In this document: piece after piece, positions 5,811 through 10,725 of the stretch
Numbering within the stretch: the stretch's first letter is position 1
Layout of the letters: every line of letters begins with the position of its first letter
Origin: an uncultured Eubacteriales bacterium
GTDB lineage: Bacteria > Bacillota > Clostridia > Peptostreptococcales > Anaerovoracaceae
Direction: 5' to 3'
Assembly: GCA_902772685.1 (NCBI GenBank)
Contig: CACYBO010000173.1
Coordinates: 1-10,725, forward strand
DNA length: 10,725 nt
The notes under the pieces: model-generated
Seen by the model: the letters and a program-made list of their open reading frames with translations, nothing else
What the model was told of the DNA's origin: nothing
Database searches by the model: none
Translations under genes and position numbers: made by a program

Positions 5811-6254
5811 TTAATGTCTTCTGCGGGCAGGGTCCGACTTAAAGCACCCTATTACGATCAGTCCGACCAGGGTCAGCAGATCGAGCAGCAGCCAGGTCAA
5901 TGGTCTTCCCGCATCACGCAGGCGCTTGATCTGTAATATAATCCAGCACACCCAAATAGCTGCTGAAGTGATTCCTGCTCCGGCATCGCCGACCAGTTTT
6001 TGCATGATCGCACCTACAATTGCGCCTGCCGCCCATACGATCAGCACTCTGATCCAGTACTCTTTTCTTGTGAGCGGCTGGGAGAGATAGCCCTGCTTCT
6101 CCGGTTCGCTGAATGGGTCCGGATCAGGGTTCTCCGGCGCCAGTACTTTGTCCAATCTCTTGTCCGGATCGTCCGGGTGTTCCATGTTGCCTCCACATCT
6201 CGGGCAAATCAGGATTTCCTCACCCTCATATCCGCAATCTACACACTTTTTCAT
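5811..6254 (-). CDS. Zinc-ribbon plus DUF805-like membrane protein
   Basis: The 147-residue product starts with a zinc ribbon (C4VDC7 and C17PRC20), then an acidic, proline-rich linker (residues 25-55), then a membrane domain. RKEYWIR before the first helix and RLRDAGRPLTW before the last are hallmarks of the DUF805 family of small inner-membrane proteins. Three hydrophobic spans are visible at about residues 66-84, 88-108 and 118-136. The start at 6254 has AGGAGG nine bases upstream. A longer in-frame reading from 6365 would cross the promoter and the repeat element and is rejected. This is the first gene of the presumed seven-gene operon ending at 2264. Function is unknown; the ribbon suggests a regulatory or protein-contact role at the membrane. 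Confidence 0.83.
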   Translation of the reverse strand: MKKCVDCGYEGEEILICPRCGGNMEHPDDPDKRLDKVLAPENPDPDPFSEPEKQGYLSQPLTRKEYWIRVLIVWAAGAIVGAIMQKLVGDAGAGITSAAIWVCWIILQIKRLRDAGRPLTWLLLDLLTLVGLIVIGCFKSDPARRRH

Positions 6255-6282
6255 TTGTGCAACCTCCTGTTTTGATGCATTG

Positions 6283-6291
6283 ATTATATCA
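6283..6291 (-). promoter_or_regulatory. Extended -10 promoter of the seven-gene operon
   Basis: The minus strand reads TGATATAAT (6283-6291), a perfect -10 hexamer with an upstream TGN extension. No good -35 box lies 16-18 bases upstream, which extended -10 promoters tolerate. Predicted transcription starts near 6276, leaving a 21-nt leader with the AGGAGG site. The eight-box element begins about 30 bases upstream. Confidence 0.65.
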
Positions 6292-6322
6292 TAGTCTGAT
6301 TGCCGCAGCGCTGAAATCTGCT

Positions 6323-6478
6323 TCTGGGGTACGATTCTGTCAATTCGTGGGGTACTGTTCCCCACGGTTATTCGGAATAGTACCCCATAAATCTCTGTGT
6401 AGGTCGATGTTTATGGGGTATGTTTTTAAAAAAGCATGGGGTACGATGCCCCATAAATAATAGGAATCGTACCCCAGA
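6323..6478. repeat. Eight-box palindromic element (two 63-bp modules)
   Basis: This non-coding stretch carries eight GGGG/CCCC boxes, most within GGGGTAC. On the minus strand the boxes start at 6475, 6452, 6441, 6418, 6386, 6363, 6352 and 6329, oriented + + - - + + - -, with spacings 23-11-23-32-23-11-23. The two four-box modules (6414-6476 and 6325-6387) have equal length, and their first 40 bases match without gaps at 30 positions. The ends are a perfect 15-bp inverted repeat: TCTGGGGTACGATTC at 6323-6337 and its complement at 6464-6478. Inside, TACCCCATAAA (6381-6391) pairs with 6410-6420, and boxes 2/3 and 6/7 form short hairpins, so a cloverleaf or cruciform fold is possible. Candidates are a miniature mobile repeat (MITE/REPIN-like), a multi-site regulator target or a structured RNA. 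No transposase is nearby. Confidence 0.85.
6428..6454 (-). terminator. Hairpin plus T6 within the repeat element
   Basis: On the minus strand ATGGGG (6449-6454) pairs with CCCCAT (6436-6441) across seven bases and is followed by GC and TTTTTT (6428-6433). It is the only hairpin-plus-T-run downstream of the gamma-glutamyl hydrolase gene, so it may serve as that gene's terminator, borrowed from the repeat element. Confidence 0.55.
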
Positions 6479-6507
6479 TTGTATACTTCAGAAACACCGA
6501 GCGGGCT

Positions 6508-7344
6508 TTATTTCGCCTGATCCATCAGGTGGGTAAAGAAGATCAGGAAACTGTCGTCGCCTTCTTCAACGCTCCACTCCGGATGCCACTGAACACCGAT
6601 CACATATGTGCAGTCTTCTCTTTCGATGCCCTCAACCGTTCCATCCGGCGCAGTTGCGGAAACCTTCAAATTGTCACCAACTTCTTTGATGCCCTGGTGG
6701 TGCCATGAGTTGACCTTCAGGGTATCCTTTCCGACGATGTCATAGAGGATCGTACCCTCTTCAATCGCAACATCGTGATATGTGAAGTCAATCTCTTCCG
6801 GATCCCTGTGAACAATGTCGGAATCCTTGAACTCCTCTGCTGTCGGGAGATCCTGATAGAGCGATCCGCCGCTCAGCACATTCAGCAGCTGAAGACCTCT
6901 GCACGTGCAAAGCACCGGCATGTCCTCGTCAATCGCTTCCTGCAGCATAGCCATATCAGAAACGTCACGTTCCTTGTTGACTTCCTCCAGATTCGGGTCC
7001 TCCTCCTCGTCGTAGTACGCCGGGTCTATATCTTCACCGCCTGTCATAACGAGTACATCGACCTTTTCCAGCTCTGCCTTTGCACCTTCCTGATCCTTCA
7101 CGAGATCCAGAAGCACCGGCTCGCCGCCGGCCTTTTCAACTGTGTTGATGTACGCCATCAGGTCCTCGCCATGCTCGTCCTGGTTGATGTCTTCCTGCCA
7201 TGAAATGCCCACTTTGACCTTCTGGGCCGCATCATCTGCGCCGCCTTCGTCATCGCTGCTGCCGGATCCTCCGCACGCTGTGAACGTGAGAGCCATTGCG
7301 ATCGCCAGCACGACCGACGCCAAAAAGAGTAAATACTTTTTCAT
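6508..7344 (-). CDS. Secreted lipoprotein gamma-glutamyl hydrolase (peptidase C26, PuuD-like)
   Basis: A class I glutamine-amidotransferase-fold enzyme of the peptidase C26 / gamma-glutamyl-GABA hydrolase family. Visible motifs, numbered from the ATG at 7344: GGEDIDPAYY (102-111), the nucleophile elbow CTCRGLQLLN with Cys148, GSLYQDLP (160-167), NSWHHQGI, and QWHPEW with His254 and Glu256, so the triad is complete. Unlike cytoplasmic PuuD it begins with a lipoprotein signal peptide (KKYLLFLASVVLAIAMALTF then TAC, Cys24) and an acidic Gly/Ser/Asp linker, placing the enzyme outside the cell. It would cut gamma-glutamyl bonds in external peptides or polyglutamate; the true substrate is unknown. 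GGAGGT (7351-7356) is six bases from the ATG; a GTG one codon upstream is too close. An extended -10 box (TGGTATCAT, 7382-7390) lies upstream. Confidence 0.87.
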   Translation of the reverse strand: MKKYLLFLASVVLAIAMALTFTACGGSGSSDDEGGADDAAQKVKVGISWQEDINQDEHGEDLMAYINTVEKAGGEPVLLDLVKDQEGAKAELEKVDVLVMTGGEDIDPAYYDEEEDPNLEEVNKERDVSDMAMLQEAIDEDMPVLCTCRGLQLLNVLSGGSLYQDLPTAEEFKDSDIVHRDPEEIDFTYHDVAIEEGTILYDIVGKDTLKVNSWHHQGIKEVGDNLKVSATAPDGTVEGIEREDCTYVIGVQWHPEWSVEEGDDSFLIFFTHLMDQAK

Positions 7345-7381
7345 CACTGTACCTCCTTTTTTATTGCTGTTTCATACTGAT

Positions 7382-7390
7382 ATGATACCA
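7382..7390 (-). promoter_or_regulatory. Extended -10 promoter of the gamma-glutamyl hydrolase gene
   Basis: The minus strand shows TGGTATCAT: a -10 hexamer with one mismatch to TATAAT and a TGN extension. No convincing -35 is present. It lies in the gap after the pepD stop, so the hydrolase probably has its own transcript. Confidence 0.5.
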
Positions 7391-7431
7391 CATTCCGGCA
7401 TATCCCCGCATCTACTGTTACGGCTGTCTCT

Positions 7432-8907
7432 CTATAACTTCCGCAGCAGCGCTTTCAGGAAGCTGTAGAAGTGTTCGACCGACGTGACGCTGACGCGTTC
7501 CTCCGGCGAATGGAAATACTGGCAGTTCGGGCCAATGGAGATGAGGTCCAGTCCCGGAATCTTCTCCGCGAAGAACCCGCACTCCAGTCCGGCGTGCAGG
7601 GCCAGCTGCCGCATTTCGCCGCCGAACATTTCCGTGTATGTGCTGACAGCCAGGTCGCGCAGTTTTGAATCTGCCTCGAACTCCCATGGCACGTAGCCGT
7701 TGAAGTATTCCACGGACGCGCCAAGCAGCGCCGCCAGCGTATCGATTGTTCCGGTAATGTCCTGAACCGTAGACTGATAGGCGCCGCGCACTTCCGAAAC
7801 GAGCGTCAGCACGTCGCCCTCCGTCGAAATGATTCCAATGTTGTCTGAACTCTCCACGAGTCCCTCGAAGCTGCCGTTCATCTGGGCGATGCCGTTCGGG
7901 TAGAGGCGCACAGCCGCCGAAATCATCTGCATCGCGTCGGCGGTCAGCGGCAGAAGCACTGCGCCGTCGGCAGCAGCGGCAGTCCCGGCAACATTCGCGG
8001 ACCCACCGCCATCAACCGGCTCAGCCGTAATGTCCAGATCCGGCGCCGCGCCGCTGTATTCCTTGCGGAACGTCTGCTTCACGTCTGCGAGAATGGCTTC
8101 CAGAGTTTCCCCATCAGGCGCCAGCACAACGGCCTCCGCTTCACGCGGAATCGCCAGCCGGTTCGTGCCGCCGGAAATCGATACGACCCTCAGCTCCGGC
8201 GTTTCCAGCAAGCGCAAAAGCAGGCTGATGGCGTTGCCTCTGCCCCTGTGAATATCCTCACCCGAGTGCCCTCCTTTGAGGCCAAAGAGCCTGATCCGGT
8301 ACCCAGACCATCCGGAAGGCGCTGCGCTCTCACGGATTAGCGGCAGCGTGAATTTTGCGCCTGTCCCACCACAGCTTCCCACGATCAGTTCCGCCTCGTC
8401 AGCGTGATCCAGATTGATCATACGCCTGGATTTGATTGCGCTCACGTCAATGCTTTCCGCGCCGGCAAAGGTCGTCTCCTCCTGCACGGTGAACACCACC
8501 TCCAGCGACGGGTGCGGCAGCGTGTCATCCGCCAGAACCGCCATCGCCGCCGAAACGCCGATTCCATCGTCCGCGCCCAGCGTGGTTCCGTTGGCGGATA
8601 CGATCCAGTCTCCGTCCAGTTTCAGCTCAATGGGATCCTTCGCAAAATCATGATCGCTGTCGCTGTTCTTCTCACAGACCATATCTATGTGGGCCTGCAT
8701 CAGAACCGGCTCATGATCCTCATATCCGGCCGACGCCGGTTTCGTAATAATCAGGTCCCAGATGTCATCCTGTACAACAGGAAGTCCGAGCGATTCCGCC
8801 CAGCTTTTGATCCAGTTACTGACTTCCTTTTCATTGCCCGACTCCCGCGGAATCCGGGACAGCTCCCTGAATATCTTCAGCACATCTGTATCCATCTTCA
8901 TATCCAT
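7432..8907 (-). CDS. pepD: Aminoacyl-histidine dipeptidase PepD (peptidase M20C)
   Basis: The 491-residue length and motifs match PepD (Xaa-His dipeptidase, carnosinase activity), a cytoplasmic di-zinc enzyme that splits dipeptides, including Xaa-His. Metal and catalytic residues are in place: AHIDMV (His73, Asp75), GADDG (bridging Asp113), QEE (general base Glu143, ligand Glu144), NLDHAD (Asp167) and YFHSPEE near the C-terminus (His466). The lid-domain signature GGHSGEDIHRGRGNAI is at 212-227. The split M20 architecture is complete, so the enzyme should be active. AGGAG sits four to five bases before the ATG at 8907; a second ATG two codons in has a looser fit and cannot be excluded. It is divergent from the HAD phosphatase gene and followed by the gamma-glutamyl hydrolase; both neighbours on this side act on peptides. 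Confidence 0.93.
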   Translation of the reverse strand: MDMKMDTDVLKIFRELSRIPRESGNEKEVSNWIKSWAESLGLPVVQDDIWDLIITKPASAGYEDHEPVLMQAHIDMVCEKNSDSDHDFAKDPIELKLDGDWIVSANGTTLGADDGIGVSAAMAVLADDTLPHPSLEVVFTVQEETTFAGAESIDVSAIKSRRMINLDHADEAELIVGSCGGTGAKFTLPLIRESAAPSGWSGYRIRLFGLKGGHSGEDIHRGRGNAISLLLRLLETPELRVVSISGGTNRLAIPREAEAVVLAPDGETLEAILADVKQTFRKEYSGAAPDLDITAEPVDGGGSANVAGTAAAADGAVLLPLTADAMQMISAAVRLYPNGIAQMNGSFEGLVESSDNIGIISTEGDVLTLVSEVRGAYQSTVQDITGTIDTLAALLGASVEYFNGYVPWEFEADSKLRDLAVSTYTEMFGGEMRQLALHAGLECGFFAEKIPGLDLISIGPNCQYFHSPEERVSVTSVEHFYSFLKALLRKL

Positions 8908-8960
8908 ATGTCTCCTGTCAAATCACCAATGCCAATTTCTTCTCAATACTTTATATGTAT

Positions 8961-8997
8961 ATTGTAATACCAACCCCTGACTTCCGGTCAAGGGGTA
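8961..8997 (-). promoter_or_regulatory. Putative pepD promoter with overlapping hairpin
   Basis: On the minus strand TTGACC (8986-8991) is followed by TACAAT after 19 bases, or by TATTAC after 16; neither spacing is ideal. The -35 lies in an imperfect inverted repeat (8973-8996; ACCCCTGAC against GTCAAGGGGT with one bulged base) that could be an operator shared with the divergent phosphatase gene. Confidence 0.4.
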
Positions 8998-9010
8998 ATC
9001 GTTCCGGACT

Positions 9011-9034
9011 ATTCTGTGGTACAATAAGTGCACT
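9011..9034 (+). promoter_or_regulatory. Promoter of the phosphatase gene, apparently leaderless
   Basis: TGGTACAAT (9017-9025) is an extended -10 box. Transcription should begin about seven bases later, near 9032, while the ATG is at 9035. The mRNA would have only 2-4 untranslated bases, and no Shine-Dalgarno sequence is visible before the ATG. Confidence 0.55.
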
Positions 9035-9796
9035 ATGAATACACCACAGCAAAAGCAATACAAAGCGGCCGTCTTTGACATGGACGGCACCATACTGGAT
9101 ACTCTTGAGGATTTGAAAGACGCGCTGAATGTTTCCCTGTCTGAATTCGGTTACAAGGGGGATTTCACGGCGCAGGAGACCCGCAGATTCTTTGGGAGCG
9201 GAGCGCGGGCAGCCGTCGCGCGAGCGCTGGCCGCATGTCATGGGATTCCTGAAGAGATTCTCACGCGAATCGGGACAGCCGACGAAACTGCTTTTGGAAT
9301 ACCGGAAGAAACAGTCGCCGAAGTGCTCGCCTTTTACAAGCCATGGTACGCGTCCCACTGCGACATCCGGACGGGTCCATACCCCGGCATCAATGATCTT
9401 ATAAAGTCGCTTTCTTCCGCCGGGATCCTGACCGCCGTCGTGTCCAACAAGCCGGATCCGGCGGTGCAGTCGCTCTGCCGGGATTACTTCCCGGGTCTCT
9501 TCGACTGCGCTGCGGGTGAAAAGGACGGCGTCCCCAGAAAACCCGCCCCTGATATGGTTCTGAACGCTTTGAAAGCGATGGGTGTGAGCGCCGATGAGTC
9601 TGTTTATATCGGCGATTCCGAAGTGGATATCCAGACCGCACGAAACGCAGGCCTTGATTGTATCTGTGTAGACTGGGGCTTCCGCACGCGCGATCAGCTC
9701 GTGCAAAGCGGCGCCGGTACGATCGTCTCTGCCTGCGATGAGATTCTAAACTATTTCAATGCACCGCGCCTGGCGTGTACCCCGGCGAAGGGTTAG
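9035..9796 (+). CDS. HAD-family phosphatase, phosphoglycolate phosphatase-like
   Basis: A 253-residue cytoplasmic HAD hydrolase with all four motifs: FDMDGT (nucleophile Asp15, acid/base Asp17), SNKP (Ser137), the motif III lysine in RKPAPD (Lys169), and IGDSEVD (Asp194, Asp198). The helical C1-type cap between residues 25 and 100 (LEDLKDALN ... GSGARAAVARAL) is typical of the Gph/PGPase group, which removes phosphate from 2-phosphoglycolate or similar small substrates; exact substrate specificity is not determinable. It is the only plus-strand gene here. No ribosome binding site precedes the ATG and the -10 box is only nine bases away, so it is probably translated from a leaderless mRNA. The next in-frame ATG (Met16) lies inside motif I, so the start cannot be much further down. 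A strong terminator follows. Confidence 0.9.
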   Translation: MNTPQQKQYKAAVFDMDGTILDTLEDLKDALNVSLSEFGYKGDFTAQETRRFFGSGARAAVARALAACHGIPEEILTRIGTADETAFGIPEETVAEVLAFYKPWYASHCDIRTGPYPGINDLIKSLSSAGILTAVVSNKPDPAVQSLCRDYFPGLFDCAAGEKDGVPRKPAPDMVLNALKAMGVSADESVYIGDSEVDIQTARNAGLDCICVDWGFRTRDQLVQSGAGTIVSACDEILNYFNAPRLACTPAKG

Positions 9797-9820
9797 CAAT
9801 TTGTAACCTTTTTCAGGCAA

Positions 9821-9858
9821 AAGAACAGCTCCGGAGACGCATCTCCGGAGCTGTTCTT
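9821..9858. terminator. Bidirectional 17-bp stem terminator
   Basis: AAGAACAGCTCCGGAGA (9821-9837) pairs perfectly with 9842-9858 across the loop CGCA. The plus strand ends in TTCTT, serving the phosphatase gene; the minus strand ends in TTCTTTT, serving the ABC remnant that stops at 9864. Its core ACAGCTCCGGAGA is identical to one arm of the terminator at 583-616. Confidence 0.87.
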
Positions 9859-9863
9859 CCAAG

Positions 9864-10187
9864 TCACAGTTTCCAACTGACGGCGAGTTTTCTGGAGTCT
9901 ACGAATCGGCGGTAGATTCCGTCTTCCTCCATCAGACGGTCATGGGTGCCGCGTTGCACGATCCTGCCTTTGTCAACGACGAGGATCTGGTCGGCGTGAC
10001 GCACGGTCTTCAGGCGATGCGCGATCATGATGATCGTCTTTTCTCTGGTCAGCGCCTCAATCGCTTCGACCAATTCCTGTTCGCTTTCCGGATCGACATT
10101 GGCAGTCGCTTCATCCAATACGATAATCGGCGCATCCTTCATAATAGCTCTGGCGATGCTGATGCGCTGCAGTACGCTCGCTGTCAC
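9864..10187 (-). pseudogene. C-terminal fragment of an ABC exporter ATPase domain
   Basis: From about 10170 down, the frame reads QRISIARAIMKDAPIIVLDE (the end of the signature motif and Walker B), then ATANVDPESE (D-loop), IMIAHRL (switch His) and the usual C-terminal helix, ending at TGA 9864. This is the last ~100 residues of an ABC transporter ATP-binding/permease subunit. The membrane domain, Walker A and the LSGGE half of the signature motif are missing; in their place the sequence runs into a P-type ATPase gene in another frame. A GTG at 10187 gives a 107-codon reading with no ribosome binding site. It cannot hydrolyse ATP alone and is a remnant of a deletion, unless the assembly is wrong here. 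Confidence 0.8.
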
Positions 10188-10725
10188 CGGTCATCATCAC
10201 GATGTTCCTGAATCCGGCCTTATGAAGCCTGACGATTACATCCGGTGCGTTTTCACGCAGGGGATCTGCAATGCAAAGCACTGCTGCCAGCTCTCCGTCC
10301 AGAGCCATATACAGCAGAGAATACTCATCCGGAAGTGCTGCAAACGCAGCCTTGTCTTCCTCTGCAATGACCGCACCTTCATCTTCAAAGATGAAATGGT
10401 AGCTGCCGATGGATGCTTCCTGCCCGTCGATCATGCTGGTGATTCCGTGGGCCACCACATATTCGACCGTCGTGTGCCGTTCTTCATGGTGCAGCTCGCG
10501 CCGCCGTGCTTCCTCTACCACCGCGTTGGCTATGGAATGCGGATAGTGTTCCTCCAGACACGCTGCCAGACGGAGCATTTCAGTTTCATCGTTTCCACCG
10601 AACGGGATTACTTCGACGACCTTCGGATCAGCGTAGGTCAGGGTCCCGGTCTTATCAAAAACGATTGTGTCCGCTTCCGCAACTGCTTCCAGGAACTTCC
10701 CTCCTTTGACGGAGATACTGTGCCG
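10111..10725 (-). pseudogene. Truncated P1B-type heavy-metal ATPase
   Basis: The frame is open from the right edge. It shows VKGGKFLE, the phosphorylation motif DKTGTLT (phospho-Asp codon at 10654-10656), the P1B-type histidine-proline region EEHYPHSIANAVV, a nucleotide-binding domain, the DPLRENA segment and the start of the hinge motif MTGDSERTA. After that the normal continuation (the aspartates of GDGxND and the last helices) is absent. About 18 unrelated residues follow to the stop at 10111, because the DNA is now ABC-transporter sequence in the wrong frame. Members of this family expel or load transition metals across the cytoplasmic membrane, but this product lacks essential parts and should be inactive. 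The N-terminal half lies outside the window. A complete gene split by misassembly is the alternative. Confidence 0.82.
10164..10190. other. Junction between P-type ATPase and ABC ATPase sequence
   Basis: On the minus strand the hinge codons of the P-type ATPase (MTGDSERTAA) run directly into the codons for QRISIARAI of the ABC protein, which is read one frame off. The shared GCAGCGC at 10164-10170 fits both genes (Ala-Ala codons in one, Gln-Arg in the other), as expected of a microhomology-mediated deletion or an assembly join. Confidence 0.7.

Noticed and set aside
6325..6348. Second operon promoter using TTGACA at 6340-6345 (minus strand) inside the repeat element
   Set aside because: Seventeen bases further the hexamer is CAGATT, a poor -10, while a perfect extended -10 lies downstream at 6283-6291.
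6255..6365. N-terminal extension of the zinc-ribbon/DUF805 protein to an ATG at 6365
   Set aside because: It would run through the extended -10 promoter and the repeat element and has no ribosome binding site; the ATG at 6254 has an ideal AGGAGG and starts right at the zinc ribbon.
6323..6478. CRISPR array
   Set aside because: Repeats are short boxes in alternating orientation with regular 11/23/32 spacing and no unique equal-length spacers; no cas genes nearby.
6323..6478. Integron attC site
   Set aside because: The four-box modules look superficially similar, but the GTTRRRY/RYYYAAC core sites are missing and no integrase or cassette gene is present.
7418..7724. Minus-strand frames overlapping the pepD 3' end
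   Set aside because: They are out-of-frame shadows of pepD, whose catalytic residues continue through this region.
8951..9706. Minus-strand 251-codon frame opposite the HAD phosphatase
   Set aside because: The plus strand carries all four HAD motifs; the antisense frame shows no domain and merely reflects GC-biased codon use.
10111..10725. A genuine P-type ATPase/ABC fusion protein
   Set aside because: The two parts are in different frames and a stop ends the ATPase frame 18 residues after the junction, so no fused product can be made without a frameshift.

Overview
The window looks like chromosome from a mid-GC anaerobic Bacillota, probably class Clostridia. Supporting signs are strong AGGAGG-type ribosome binding sites, sigma-A type promoters, intrinsic stem-loop/T-run terminators, lipoprotein signal peptides, and Clostridia-style genes (PepD, EndA-like nuclease, SSS symporter). 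The family cannot be fixed from sequence alone. Nearly everything is on the minus strand; the one convincing plus-strand gene is a HAD phosphatase at 9035-9796.

Layout, left to right. 1-476 (minus): N-terminal part of a sodium:solute symporter, driven by a consensus promoter (TTGACA/17/TATAAT) followed directly by a 15-bp inverted repeat that looks like an operator. 583-616: intrinsic terminator of the next gene. 635-2125: a surface lipoprotein with five related beta-type repeats and a 19-threonine tail. 2264-6254: seven closely spaced minus-strand genes that look like one operon. In transcription order they are a zinc-ribbon/DUF805 membrane protein, a PNPOx-fold flavoprotein, a 54-residue Lys/Ala-rich basic protein, a VOC (glyoxalase-fold) protein, an Era-like GTPase with a hydrophobic C-terminal domain, a membrane-anchored EndA-type nuclease and a six-helix membrane protein.

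6323-6478 is a non-coding element with eight GGGG/CCCC boxes at the mirror-symmetric spacing 23-11-23-32-23-11-23. It consists of two related 63-bp modules and is closed by a perfect 15-bp terminal inverted repeat. One of its hairpins is followed by T6 and may terminate the upstream gene. This is the least explained structure in the window.

6508-7344 is a secreted (lipoprotein) gamma-glutamyl hydrolase of peptidase family C26. 7432-8907 is PepD (Xaa-His dipeptidase). Together with the symporter and the phosphatase they suggest a peptide and amino-acid scavenging lifestyle, but no pathway is closed within the window. The phosphatase gene, divergent from pepD, appears to be transcribed as a leaderless mRNA. 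A 17-bp-stem terminator sits between it and the right-hand genes.

9864-10725 is a broken locus. The middle of a P1B-type metal ATPase runs, in the wrong frame, into the C-terminal half of an ABC-exporter ATPase domain. Either a deletion fused two neighbouring transporter genes or the assembly is chimeric.
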